The notes: generated by a model not told the origin, from the letters alone. A DNA stretch of 64,000 bases from Citrobacter freundii (GCF_029717145.1 NZ_CP099222.1:1054001-1118000), one strand, 5' to 3'; counted from the first letter of the stretch, positions 26,972 to 36,101 are shown. A program made the numbers and translations.

Positions 26972-28369
26972 ATGAAGAGTCAATGGGGTTTGGCGCTATT
27001 GAGTGTGTTCTTTCCGCTGACGGCCATGGCTGCATTAACCACCGTCACTCCCAAAGCCGTAACCGGTCCGCTGACGAACCCCGGGATAGGGGTGGCCAGT
27101 TTTCATCAGGGTTATGGTGAAACGTTGGGCCTGGCGGATTACCCTAATACCGGGTTTGAATATGAACGCTTCTACTGGCGGGAACTGGAGCCAGTGGAAG
27201 GCCAGTACAATTTTGCGCTGGTTGATGATGCCTTCAAATATGCGGCGGCGCATCGGCCCGCGATGAACGTGGGGCTGCGGTTTATGGCCCTTGCGGAGCC
27301 TGAAAGCGGCTCGCAGATCCCCGACTGGCTGATTAAAAAAGGGGTGAAAGGAAAATGGACGCCCGATCATAAAACCTTTATCCCGGATCTCGACGATCCC
27401 CTGTTTATAGCCTACAGCCAACGTCTGCTGAACGCTTTTGGCAAGCGCTACGATGGTAATCAGAACCTGGCGTTTGTCGATATTGGCATGGTGGGATCGT
27501 GGGGAGAATGGCATAACAGCAACTTCCCGAAAGATGTGCTGCAACCCTTGCTGGAACGATATACCACCGAGCAGCTAGATCGCTACGTCGCCATGCACTT
27601 TGCTGCATTTCCCGTAACGCCAAAAATTATGTTGATGAGTGGTGGGCAAAGCCTGGCCAATGCGGTGGCGCGAGGGGCTGGATGGCGCGCGGACTGCTGG
27701 GGCGACCTGCGTGTGTTTTCTAATGACTGGAATCATATGGCAGATGATTACCCGCAACGATTGCTGGCTGCGCAGAAAAGTTATTCCGGGTTAAACGATG
27801 CCTGGAAACGATCGCCGGTGAGTCTGGAAATTTGTTCGTATATGCTGGACTGGAAGAATCTTTTTCATTATACGCGCGCAGAGGTGCAGGGGATTTTTGA
27901 CTGGGCGGTGAAGCATCATGCCAGTACCCTCAACCTGAAATCGCGAACGGTGCCCAGTGAGTATCGGCCGATTGTCGATTATGCACTGACCAGGTTGGGC
28001 TATCGCTTTCGTCTGGCCTCTCTGAGCCATGAGTCAGTATGGGAAAATGGTCGCAGCCTGGCGCTGATCAGTACCTGGTATAATGACGGCGTTGCGCCGA
28101 TTTACCTTCCTTACACCCTGTCATTTCGTATTATTAATGATGCTAACAATGTTGTTGCTCAGGGAAATTCACCGGAAGACATTCGTCGCTGGCTGCCGGG
28201 TCAACATCAGCTGAATTATCAACTCCATATGCCCGGTGCGTTACCGAGAGGAAAATACGCCATTGAAGTGGCGATCGTGGATAAGTCGGGCGCCGCGAGA
28301 ATTAACTTTGCCAATGAAGGGAAGCAGAGCAGCGGATGGTATCGTGTGTCGACGATCACGGCGCGTTAG
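26972..28369 (+). CDS. Secreted DUF4832-type (glycoside hydrolase-like) protein
   Basis: A 465-residue protein with signal peptide MKSQWGLALLSVFFPLTAMA. The mature part looks like a TIM-barrel glycosidase: NPGIGVASFHQGYG, YERFYWRELEPVEGQYNF (similar to the GH-A strand 1-2 region), VDIGMVGSWGEWHNSNFP with an acid residue at a strand end, and a C-terminal DUF4832-like beta domain (from about residue 350, LALISTWYNDGVAPIY). It is last in the polysaccharide operon, before a stem-loop. It may trim or release the exopolysaccharide in the periplasm; that is inference. Confidence 0.72.
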   Translation: MKSQWGLALLSVFFPLTAMAALTTVTPKAVTGPLTNPGIGVASFHQGYGETLGLADYPNTGFEYERFYWRELEPVEGQYNFALVDDAFKYAAAHRPAMNVGLRFMALAEPESGSQIPDWLIKKGVKGKWTPDHKTFIPDLDDPLFIAYSQRLLNAFGKRYDGNQNLAFVDIGMVGSWGEWHNSNFPKDVLQPLLERYTTEQLDRYVAMHFAAFPVTPKIMLMSGGQSLANAVARGAGWRADCWGDLRVFSNDWNHMADDYPQRLLAAQKSYSGLNDAWKRSPVSLEICSYMLDWKNLFHYTRAEVQGIFDWAVKHHASTLNLKSRTVPSEYRPIVDYALTRLGYRFRLASLSHESVWENGRSLALISTWYNDGVAPIYLPYTLSFRIINDANNVVAQGNSPEDIRRWLPGQHQLNYQLHMPGALPRGKYAIEVAIVDKSGAARINFANEGKQSSGWYRVSTITAR

Positions 28370-28376
28370 CCATTAG

Positions 28377-28408
28377 CAACAATGAGCCTGCCCGCAGGCT
28401 CATTGTTG
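28377..28408. terminator. Perfect 15-bp stem-loop between convergent genes
   Basis: CAACAATGAGCCTGC at 28377-28391 and its exact complement at 28394-28408 flank a CC loop. It lies between the end of the polysaccharide operon and the end of galE, so it can serve as a two-way terminator, although neither side has a long T run. Confidence 0.75.
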
Positions 28409-28415
28409 ATGGGTG

Positions 28416-29432
28416 TTAAGCGTGATAACCATCAGGATTATTTTTCTGCCAGTTCCAGGTGTCGCGCATCATGTCATCAAGCGTGTAGGTAGCCTGCCAG
28501 CCCAGTACTTCGCGCGCCAGCGACGGGTCAGACCAACATTCGGCGATGTCCCCGGGTCTTCGTGCAACAATCTGATAATTAATTTTTCGTTGAGCCGCTT
28601 TTTCAAAAGCGGCAATAAGATCCATCACCGAATAGCCGATGCCGGTACCGAGGTTTATCACTTTATAGGCTGGACCTTTATTCTGGCAATCCAAAGCCGC
28701 TAAATGGCCGGTTGCCAGATCCATCACGTGAATATAATCACGTACCCCAGTGCCATCCGGGGTTGGGTAGTCATTGCCAAACACCGACACGGTTTCAAGC
28801 TTGCCAATCGCGACCTGAGAAATATAGGGAACCAGGTTGTTGGGGATACCATTTGGATCCTCACCAATTCGGCCTGAGGAATGGGCACCGACGGGGTTAA
28901 AATAGCGCAGGCAGGTGAGGCGAAACTCAGGGTGTGCGTGGGAAAAATCCGCCAGAATCTGTTCGACCATTAATTTAGAGGTGCCATACGGATTCGTTGT
29001 TCCCCCGGTGCGCGATTGTTCGCTGAGCGGCACGCTTTCCGGATCTCCGTAGACCGTTGCGGAAGAGCTGAATATTAGGCTGTGAACACCCGCAGTCAGC
29101 ATCTCACTCAGTAAAACCAGCGTTCCGGTGACATTGTTATTATAATACGCGAGGGGTTCTTTTATGGATGCTGAAACTGATTTTAATCCAGCAAAATGAA
29201 TGACATCACTAATGTCATGGTGTGAAAAAATCGTTTTTAATGCCTCTCTGTCCAGAACGTCGGCAATGTAAATAATCGGTTCTTTTCCGGTGAGTTCTGC
29301 GACCCGATGTAATGATGTTTGTGAGGCATTCGTGAGATTATCGATGATCACAACTTCATCACCTCTTTCGAGAAGCGTCAACACGGTATGTGAACCAATA
29401 TAACCTGCACCACCTGTGACAAGTATTGCCAT
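28416..29432 (-). CDS. galE: UDP-glucose 4-epimerase (GalE)
   Basis: A 338-residue extended SDR with VTGGAGYIGSHTVLTLLERG, the catalytic serine/tyrosine region FSSSATVYGD and NPYGTSKLMVEQIL (YxxxK), and FNPVGAHSSGRIGEDP, all GalE signatures. It interconverts UDP-glucose and UDP-galactose. It is not in a galETKM operon; its place beside the polysaccharide genes suggests a locus-specific supply of UDP-Gal, in addition to the housekeeping copy expected elsewhere. Confidence 0.9.
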   Translation of the reverse strand: MAILVTGGAGYIGSHTVLTLLERGDEVVIIDNLTNASQTSLHRVAELTGKEPIIYIADVLDREALKTIFSHHDISDVIHFAGLKSVSASIKEPLAYYNNNVTGTLVLLSEMLTAGVHSLIFSSSATVYGDPESVPLSEQSRTGGTTNPYGTSKLMVEQILADFSHAHPEFRLTCLRYFNPVGAHSSGRIGEDPNGIPNNLVPYISQVAIGKLETVSVFGNDYPTPDGTGVRDYIHVMDLATGHLAALDCQNKGPAYKVINLGTGIGYSVMDLIAAFEKAAQRKINYQIVARRPGDIAECWSDPSLAREVLGWQATYTLDDMMRDTWNWQKNNPDGYHA

Positions 29433-29500
29433 ACAGCCTCCAGAGGAAATCTTATGAAAAAGATTATTGACTCACCAAGGCCACGGCTATAAATACAGGG

Positions 29501-30520
29501 CTATGAGTGGCGTCGGGTAAGAGATAAATTTCTGAATTTCACCATGCACTTATAAGATATTTTTTTGAGTATCGATAAAAAACTAAAGGTGTTTATTTTA
29601 CTATCGTAGACAAGATAGTTATTCGTGAAGTTTAAGGTATGTACACCGTCGCTTTGGTTGATGGCGGCATTGACCTGTGCAATAAGCTTTTCATCAAAAG
29701 AAAATGCGTTTAGCGTGACTAATGCTTTGATGTAAATTGATTTTCCATAGGTTTCAGACGTGCATTCCTGAGTGAGAAAGTACAGTGTATTGCCGATGTT
29801 ATGGGGCGCCCCGGCGCCTCGCTGATGCAGGTTGCTCAACTGCAAAGTGGGCGTGATTTTCTGCCACGGACCGCTCACGCTCTCGGCAGTATGGATCATC
29901 AGCTCATTATTCATTGTCGTCGATAACAGATAACAGGCACCGTGTAGTGAGAAAAATACGTTATCGGTTAATGCTTCGTCCGAGATTAAAACGTTTATCG
30001 CCTTCCAGCGTTGCGGGAAATCTACGCACTGAAATAAAATAACCTCTTTTCTTTCTGAAGACTCAGGGATCATAAAGAGCTGGCCATTGTTCTCAAATAC
30101 AAAAGGAAAGGATAAATGGCATTTTAGATAATCGAAACCGTCGAGCTTCACATCATCGAGTTCCGCTAAGTCGGCATCGAGTATACGGCAGCGTAGGATC
30201 CCCTTCGAATTACGGAAGCGTAAAGCCTCATAAAAAATATAAACTTTATTATCTCTTTCAATGATGAAAGGATCGGCCTGAAAGGTGTGTTTCTTTTTAA
30301 GTTGCTGCGCAGGGGTACGCTTCAGTATATCCAACGTGTTAGTAGGAAAGGTATGCGAACCATTATCCTTGATAATCATGATGTCCCACGACTCATGATA
30401 AAAAAGCATATTTATTATTTTTTTATATTTGGCCTGCATTCGCACGAGTTCCTTTTGTCGCTTTAACTCACCGGGTACCCTTACGGCAACATTTACGGTT
30501 AATTTAAAAGCTAGTCGCAA
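29501..30520 (-). CDS. Five-bladed beta-propeller protein, polysaccharide-associated (function unknown)
   Basis: A 339-residue protein without signal peptide. From about residue 70 it shows blades such as TFQADPFIIERDNKVYIFYE, HLSFPFVFENNGQLFMIPES and GAGAPHNIGNTLYFLTQEC, a pattern of the GH43-like N-terminal domain seen in glucosamine inositolphosphorylceramide transferase-type and formyltransferase-linked sugar proteins. The basic start MRLAFKLTVNVAVRVPGELK is unusual and an internal start (residue 28, MQAKYK) is possible. It lies 68 bases upstream of galE on the same strand and may modify the polysaccharide. Confidence 0.6.
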   Translation of the reverse strand: MRLAFKLTVNVAVRVPGELKRQKELVRMQAKYKKIINMLFYHESWDIMIIKDNGSHTFPTNTLDILKRTPAQQLKKKHTFQADPFIIERDNKVYIFYEALRFRNSKGILRCRILDADLAELDDVKLDGFDYLKCHLSFPFVFENNGQLFMIPESSERKEVILFQCVDFPQRWKAINVLISDEALTDNVFFSLHGACYLLSTTMNNELMIHTAESVSGPWQKITPTLQLSNLHQRGAGAPHNIGNTLYFLTQECTSETYGKSIYIKALVTLNAFSFDEKLIAQVNAAINQSDGVHTLNFTNNYLVYDSKINTFSFLSILKKISYKCMVKFRNLSLTRRHS

Positions 30521-30607
30521 GCGCGTTTTTTGTCCACTTACGGAACGAGTGGCGGGGGGAAGGGGCGGCGTGACGTTGCCAGAGCATCCTTGCTCCAGAT
30601 AAAGATT

Positions 30608-31243
30608 TTACTCGAAATGCACCTGCGGATTGTCTGCCAGTGAAACGTACGTTTTGCTGTTTTTATCCAGCGTACGGATCTCACCGCTTTCAATGTCGTA
30701 CACCCAGCCGTGCAGACGCAGCGCATTATTACGCAGTCCGACCGCGACAGACGGATGCGTTTTAATATTATTCAGTTGAGCGATAACGTTCTCTTCCACC
30801 ATGGCATTCACTTTGTCGATTGCGTTATCCCAGGTTTTCTTCTCGACTACCGCTTTTGCCGCATCGGCGTAGTGCAACCAGTGGGCGACCGCAGGCATCG
30901 GATCCAGACTCTGGCTTTCAGCAATCGCTTTCATCGCACCACAGTTGGAGTGCCCACAGATAACGATATCCGTCACGCCTAACGCCACGACCGCGTATTC
31001 GATGGTGGCAGATACACCGCCCGGTTCCGGGCCAAAAGAAGGGACGATATTGCCCGCGTTGCGGATAACGAAAAGCTGTCCTGGCTCTTGCTGCGTAACC
31101 AGTTCTGGCACCAGACGACTGTCTGAGCAGGAGATGAAAAGTGCTTTAGGATTCTGGCTGGAGGCCAGGCTGCGAAAGAGTTCCTTACGTTGAGGGAAAA
31201 TCTCTTTTTGGAAGTTGAGGAAGCCCTCAATGATATGTTGCAT
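30608..31243 (-). CDS. cynT: Beta-class carbonic anhydrase, CynT-like
   Basis: A 211-residue enzyme that hydrates CO2 to bicarbonate. The zinc ligands are visible: C39 and D41/R43 in [12 protein letters not shown]98 and C101 in CGHSNCGAM. It is closer to E. coli CynT ([46 protein letters not shown]) than to Can. No cyanase (cynS) or cynX lies nearby, so the symbol denotes similarity and not a cyanate operon. It faces its neighbour malY-like gene on the same strand, 155 bases away. Confidence 0.88.
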   Translation of the reverse strand: MQHIIEGFLNFQKEIFPQRKELFRSLASSQNPKALFISCSDSRLVPELVTQQEPGQLFVIRNAGNIVPSFGPEPGGVSATIEYAVVALGVTDIVICGHSNCGAMKAIAESQSLDPMPAVAHWLHYADAAKAVVEKKTWDNAIDKVNAMVEENVIAQLNNIKTHPSVAVGLRNNALRLHGWVYDIESGEIRTLDKNSKTYVSLADNPQVHFE

Positions 31244-31398
31244 AGCAGTGTCTCTTTTCTCTGTTTAAGCAGGTTATGATGAAGATCACACTTTCCAGTT
31301 TAACACTCGCGCAGAGAAGAGGAAGTATTTATAGCCGGTCAGGGCATATCTTTGGGGTATTTTGCCCTGACTTAGCAGGGCAAATATTGGGTATAGCG

Positions 31399-32571
31399 CT
31401 ACGCGTCCAGCCTCTTCTGGTATGCCTTTTTGAGTCTGTCCATGGCCTCCTCCAGTACAGAACGCGGACAACCAACGTTTAATCGCATATGGCCTTCTCC
31501 GCCAGGACCATATTGATAACCTGGCGACAGGCCAAGCCGGGCATCATGGACAAAAAAAGCGCTCAGTTGCTCATCACTGAGGCCCATTTTTTCAGCATTC
31601 AGAAACAGCAGATAGGATGCGCCGCCATACAGAATCGAGATCAAGGGGCAGTGCTTTTCAATTTCATCTTTTACATACGCTATATTGTCAGCCAGATAGG
31701 TCAATAATTTCTGGTGCCAGTCACTGCAGTGAGTATAGGCACTGTAGATGGCCGCCTGCTGTAACGAATGGGTCTCGGCGAGGTAGCAGTTATCAAGAAA
31801 ATGATAGAACCGTTCGCGCAGTTCATCGTTCTTGATAATGGCGATACCGCCTTGTATCGCTGCGGTATTAAAAGTTTTGCTGATAGAGGCAAGTACGATC
31901 GATTGACTGTTTAACCTTTCATTGAGGGTGAAAAATGGGTGGTGTGTTTTGCCAGGTAAGGTCAAATCGCAGTGAACTTCATCCGCGATCACGATGACGC
32001 CCGCGTCGTGACAATAGTCACTTATTCTTTCAAGCGTCTCGCGGCGCCATACCATCCCGCCGGGATTATGCGGAGAAGGAAAAAGAAACATTTTGCATGT
32101 TTTAAGCTTCTCAGTGAAATCATGCCAGTCAAATTCGTAACCGCCATCCTTCTCAATTAGGCGAGTTTGAACCAGATTTCTGCCGCTGGTTTTGACCAGG
32201 TTGGGGTAGGGGTCATATATTGGGCTGCAGGTCAATATATTGTCCCCTGAACGGGTGAGAGCCATCAATGATAGTACGATGGTTTTGATGACCCCCGGAA
32301 CAAAATGTACCCAGTGCGCCTGAACGGTACTGTCATACTGTTGCGCATACCAATGAATAACCGCTTCTTTCCACTGTGGGTAATCCAGATTATAGCCCTG
32401 AACGGGCTGTTCTATAACAGCCCGTAGCGTATTCAGAATAGGTTCTGGTGTGGCAAAATCCATATCTGCAATCCACAGCGGTAATACATCATTGGTACCG
32501 TACATCTGTTGTAATTGCCCGTACTTACGACAATTAACATCCCTTGTGACAATATCGTCAAATAAAGACAT
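31399..32571 (-). CDS. MalY/PatB-type PLP enzyme (cystathionine beta-lyase-like)
   Basis: A 390-residue class I/II fold PLP protein. PLWIADMDFATPEPI near residue 30, NPGGMVWRRETLERI, IADEVHCDLTLPG and the aldimine-lysine motif ASISKTFNTAAIQGG are the family marks. Members cleave C-S bonds of cystathionine, cysteine or S-conjugates to pyruvate and ammonia; E. coli MalY also represses the maltose regulon. It is 79 bases after an NhaC-type antiporter on the same strand, so an operon that imports and cleaves a sulfur amino acid is possible. Confidence 0.85.
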   Translation of the reverse strand: MSLFDDIVTRDVNCRKYGQLQQMYGTNDVLPLWIADMDFATPEPILNTLRAVIEQPVQGYNLDYPQWKEAVIHWYAQQYDSTVQAHWVHFVPGVIKTIVLSLMALTRSGDNILTCSPIYDPYPNLVKTSGRNLVQTRLIEKDGGYEFDWHDFTEKLKTCKMFLFPSPHNPGGMVWRRETLERISDYCHDAGVIVIADEVHCDLTLPGKTHHPFFTLNERLNSQSIVLASISKTFNTAAIQGGIAIIKNDELRERFYHFLDNCYLAETHSLQQAAIYSAYTHCSDWHQKLLTYLADNIAYVKDEIEKHCPLISILYGGASYLLFLNAEKMGLSDEQLSAFFVHDARLGLSPGYQYGPGGEGHMRLNVGCPRSVLEEAMDRLKKAYQKRLDA

Positions 32572-32650
32572 TGCTGACTCCTGGCAGGTCTCTAAAAATA
32601 AAATTTAAGTAACACAAAATTAGCGAAGTCTATTTATGTACAGAACGAGG

Positions 32651-34111
32651 CTAGGATTTTTGTTCAACTCTATACTCAGCGTCGTCATTGGATTCATACT
32701 TAGCGATACCAATACCTGTCGCCGCCCACAGCAGTGCAAAGATGACCCCGCTGTAGCATAAGATTGCCCAAGGTAAATAATCGAGGGTGGCGACGCCCAG
32801 CATCGTGGCACAGTAAACACCGGAAGCAGACCAGGGAATAATGGGTTCAACGACTGTCCCGGCGTCTTCTGTCGTTCGAGAAAGGTTTTTTGCCGCAAGA
32901 CCCCGTTTTTTATACTCATCTTTAAAGGCATCACCACACAACAATAGAGGTAACGTGCCGTTTGCCGTACAGGCGCAGATGGTGAACGTGGTAACAATAG
33001 TGGTGGCAACCAGACGAAATGTGGATTTAACCCCTTTCGTCAGTGCGTTAATGACGGTGTGTAGAGAGCCTGTGGCACTCATCGCCCCGGCGAAGCTAAA
33101 GGCGCTGAAAACGGTAACGAAACTGCTAAACATGGAAATTGCGCCACCGCGTTCCAGTAAGCGAGCAACATCAGCTGACAGTGCAGGGACAGTATCGCCT
33201 GTGAGCATCGCGAGCTTAAAGCCACTGACCACCGATTCGCCGACCGAGGCGGCGGTAAATACCTGAAAGACTAGCGCCAGAATCATCGACACGATAGTTG
33301 ACAGAAATAACATAGGAATCGCTGGTTTCTTTGACAGCGAACCGTACAAAACGATAATCGGTGGCAGCAGTAGTAGAATGTTAAAGTGATAAATCTGGCC
33401 AATAGTATTCATCAAATGGGTAATATTTTCAGGTACGCTTGACGAGGCATCAATCCCCATTCCCATATAACTGTAAATAATACAGCAGATTACAAAACCT
33501 GGACCGGTGGTCCACAGCAGATGCCCGATATGCGAGTACAGGTTTACGCCTGCCGCCAGTGCGGCCATGTTTGTGGAGTCAGAGACGGGAGAGAGTTTAT
33601 CGCCAAACCAGCAACCTGAGACGATAGCCCCTGCTGCGATGGGTAGCGATACATTAAGCCCAATCGCGACGCCAATCATGGCAATGCCAACGGTACCGAT
33701 CGATCCCCAGGAAGTCCCGGTACAGACGGAGATGAGTGCACCCAGCAAAAAAGCCGAAATATAGAAATATTGTGGGTTAATCCACTTCAAACCATAATAA
33801 ATCATCATGGGAATGGTGCCTGACACCATCCACGCTCCAATCAAGAAGCCGATACTCGCGACAATCAATATGACAGGCAGCGCCTCAGATATTTTATTAC
33901 AAATAGATTGTAGAATATCGTCCCACGTATAGCCGTGTGCGAGAGCGATAAATGAGGCGGTCGCCGTGCCCATTAAAATCATGGGTTCTGCACGAATATT
34001 AAAAATAAAATATCCGATACTAATTCCACCTAACATGACGACCATCGGTAACACTGACCAAAAGAAAGATAATTCCTTCCGGTTTTTTAAAGCACAGTTT
34101 TTTGGTTCCAT
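32651..34111 (-). CDS. NhaC-family Na+/H+ antiporter or amino-acid-type exchanger
   Basis: A 486-residue membrane protein of the IT superfamily with about 12 helices. GTSWGSIGTVGIAMIGVA, SGCWFGDKLSPVSDSTNMAAL and GAGTVVEPIIPWSASGVY-type segments are NhaC signatures (the last reads TTEDAGTVVEPIIPWSASG). The ATG at 34111 (MEPKNCALKN) has GGATGG nearby; a start 51 bases upstream seems less likely. NhaC relatives include malate/lactate and amino-acid exchangers, and pairing with a MalY-type lyase suggests an amino-acid substrate. Confidence 0.85.
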   Translation of the reverse strand: MEPKNCALKNRKELSFFWSVLPMVVMLGGISIGYFIFNIRAEPMILMGTATASFIALAHGYTWDDILQSICNKISEALPVILIVASIGFLIGAWMVSGTIPMMIYYGLKWINPQYFYISAFLLGALISVCTGTSWGSIGTVGIAMIGVAIGLNVSLPIAAGAIVSGCWFGDKLSPVSDSTNMAALAAGVNLYSHIGHLLWTTGPGFVICCIIYSYMGMGIDASSSVPENITHLMNTIGQIYHFNILLLLPPIIVLYGSLSKKPAIPMLFLSTIVSMILALVFQVFTAASVGESVVSGFKLAMLTGDTVPALSADVARLLERGGAISMFSSFVTVFSAFSFAGAMSATGSLHTVINALTKGVKSTFRLVATTIVTTFTICACTANGTLPLLLCGDAFKDEYKKRGLAAKNLSRTTEDAGTVVEPIIPWSASGVYCATMLGVATLDYLPWAILCYSGVIFALLWAATGIGIAKYESNDDAEYRVEQKS

Positions 34112-34324
34112 AATTCCATCCAAATAGTTAATGATTCTACAAATCAAATAAATTCCTGCCACAGGTCATCCAATAATTGAATGACATAGTGACTCGCGTT
34201 AATAGCGAATGTTATTTTATTAACTGCGCCAGGTTTTCTATTATTTATTTATTTTTTTTGACTGTCATCTCCGGGTAGTAATAGGATAAATTGTTCTGAT
34301 GACTCGTTATTTCTCCACATAAGG

Positions 34325-35245
34325 TTAATGGTTCCGCCGCTGTTGGCTGAGTTTGCGATACTGTTGTGGTGGCATACCAACGTATTTATGAAATGAGCTA
34401 TAAAAACGACTACTGGAGCGAAAGCCAGCAATCGTGGCGATGTCGAGTATGGTTTTATCGGTGTCACTCAGTAACGCGCGTACATGATTAATACGCATGG
34501 CGGTAATATACTGTTTCATGGTCAGTTGCATCACCCGTTGAAAAATGCCCATCGCGTAGTTTGGATTGAGTTTGACGTGTTCGGCAATGGCATCAACCGT
34601 CAGCAACTTGTCGCAGTTGGCGGCAATAAACTCAAGCATCTGGCTTACGTAAAACTGTGAGTGCCGTGAAATACTGTTCTTCTGGGTACGTGATGTTTTA
34701 TTACCCAATAAAGGTTGCCAGCCTGAAAGGCTAAACCGCTTGAGCATGAGGGCAATTTCATCAATGGCGAGCTGGCGAATTTGCTCGTTATCACTGTTGA
34801 GTTCATTCTGCCAGCGCTGAACTTCAAACGCGCTGAGTTGCTGTGATGCTGATGATGTAATGACCATTCCGTGAGTTACATGGTTAATCAGTTCCCTGTC
34901 CAGCGGCCAGGATAAAAACAAATGCATGGGTAAGTTAAATATTGCCATTTGTTTACAGTGCCCAGGGTCAGTGAGCTGATGAGGGGTACAGGCCCAAAAT
35001 AGCGTAATGTAGCCCTGCTTACTCCGAACCACTTCATCATTGAAAAGGTATTCTACGTCGCCATCAAACGGAACATTCACCTCAACCTGGCCGTGCCAGT
35101 GGCTGTAGGTCATGGCCAACGGCGCCCGCAACTCGACGTCCATACGCTGATACTCGGAATAGAGTGCCAGTGGGCTACGCGTCTTTTTTTCATAACTGCG
35201 GCACATATGTGGGTCATGTGGCAGCTGCGGGATACTTTTAGCCAT
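34325..35245 (-). CDS. AraC-family regulator, close relative of MelR
   Basis: A 306-residue regulator very similar along its whole length to remembered E. coli MelR (RSPLALYSEYQRMDVELRAP, SHWHGQVEVNVPFDGDVEYL, FWACTPHQLTD, FNLPMHLFLSWPLD). The N-terminal cupin-like domain (about 40-180) is followed by two helix-turn-helices (about 200-300, ending YVGMPPQQYRKLSQQRR). Instead of melAB, the next genes on its strand encode NhaC- and MalY-like proteins. Whether it responds to melibiose is therefore doubtful; it more likely controls its downstream neighbours. Confidence 0.85.
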   Translation of the reverse strand: MAKSIPQLPHDPHMCRSYEKKTRSPLALYSEYQRMDVELRAPLAMTYSHWHGQVEVNVPFDGDVEYLFNDEVVRSKQGYITLFWACTPHQLTDPGHCKQMAIFNLPMHLFLSWPLDRELINHVTHGMVITSSASQQLSAFEVQRWQNELNSDNEQIRQLAIDEIALMLKRFSLSGWQPLLGNKTSRTQKNSISRHSQFYVSQMLEFIAANCDKLLTVDAIAEHVKLNPNYAMGIFQRVMQLTMKQYITAMRINHVRALLSDTDKTILDIATIAGFRSSSRFYSSFHKYVGMPPQQYRKLSQQRRNH

Positions 35246-35559
35246 GGTGGATTAGTTCCTGGGTAGTGAGTTTGACCGGGTGGTAGCGCCAAAGCATGAA
35301 CATAGCTTAACCGAAAAAAAACGCCGTTTTCTCTCCGTTTTCGCGAAGTTATTCCCAAAAACTCAGATCGCCTGTCAGTCACATGAAGATCTGAGTTATC
35401 GGGAATAGCGGGTTACGTCAACAAATCTTACATCACGATGATGCCTTTTCTGTCCGGGACAGGGACCGCTTTTTTTGCACATAAATCGGAACTATAGAGA
35501 TGGCTGGCATTTACGAAGTATCGTACCTTTTAAAGGTACCTCCATATTAAGGAATCATC
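35246..35559. promoter_or_regulatory. Divergent promoter region of the MelR-like and CigR-like genes
   Basis: The 314-base gap holds no gene. A perfect 17-base palindrome, GTACCTTTTAAAGGTAC, lies at 35523-35539, ending 20 bases before the CigR-like ATG and just upstream of its AAGGA ribosome site. It could be an operator or a hairpin that masks the site. The rest shows no clear -35/-10 pair. Confidence 0.45.
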
Positions 35560-36051
35560 ATGTCCAGGTTTCGTACTTTAGCAACCGCTTTGGTCGCGGT
35601 TGCTGCGATGACGATGTGCGCCATGCCTGTATTCGCTAACCCAGGTAACGGAAACGGGAACGGTAACAGCGGTAATCATGGTAACAAGGGTAATAGCGGT
35701 AATAGTCAGAAAGGTAATTCAGGTTCAAAAAACAATCAGCAATCTGAACAACGTAAAAATTATGGCAAGCCGGATCATGTTGATAGCGATATTAGCTTTA
35801 ATGTGGCAAGACAGTATGCGGTCAGATACGGTTTGACCGGGTATCAATCGCTTCCTCCTGGCATCGCCAAAAACCTGGCGCGTGGCAAGCCGCTGCCTCC
35901 GGGTATTGCGAAGAAGAACGTTCCAGCCTCGATGCTCAATCAATTGCCCTATTACCCCGGCTACGAATGGCAGGTGGTGGGCGACAATCTGGTGCTGATT
36001 GCGCTGAGCACCGCGATTGTGACCTCGGTGATTAACGGGGTGTTTGACTAA
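35560..36051 (+). CDS. CigR-family (RcnB-like) exported protein
   Basis: A 163-residue protein with signal peptide MSRFRTLATALVAVAAMTMCAMPVFA. A low-complexity Gly/Asn/Lys repeat (about residues 27-70, NGNGNGNSGNHGNKGN) is followed by a conserved part with two LPPGIAKxLARGKPLPPGIAKK motifs and YPGYEWQVVGDNLVLI, then a short hydrophobic C terminus. This is the RcnB/CigR domain; Salmonella CigR, in SPI-3, is an inner-membrane negative regulator of virulence. The role outside SPI-3 is unknown. A good terminator follows. Confidence 0.82.
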   Translation: MSRFRTLATALVAVAAMTMCAMPVFANPGNGNGNGNSGNHGNKGNSGNSQKGNSGSKNNQQSEQRKNYGKPDHVDSDISFNVARQYAVRYGLTGYQSLPPGIAKNLARGKPLPPGIAKKNVPASMLNQLPYYPGYEWQVVGDNLVLIALSTAIVTSVINGVFD

Positions 36052-36072
36052 TTGTAGATGCGGTGTGAACGC

Positions 36073-36101
36073 AAAAAGCCACGATAAGTCGTGGCTTTTT
36101 T
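36073..36101 (+). terminator. Rho-independent terminator of the CigR-like gene
   Basis: GCCACGA at 36078-36084 pairs with TCGTGGC at 36089-36095 around a TAAG loop. An A run precedes it and a T run follows, making it usable in both directions. It lies just after the CigR-like stop codon. Confidence 0.92.

Noticed and set aside
30608-31243. A cyanate operon around the CynT-like gene
   Set aside because: No cynS, cynX or cynR is next to it; it is a stand-alone carbonic anhydrase.
31338-31371. 9-bp stem with 16-base loop after the MalY-like gene as a terminator
   Set aside because: The loop is long and no T run follows on the transcribed strand; too weak to call.
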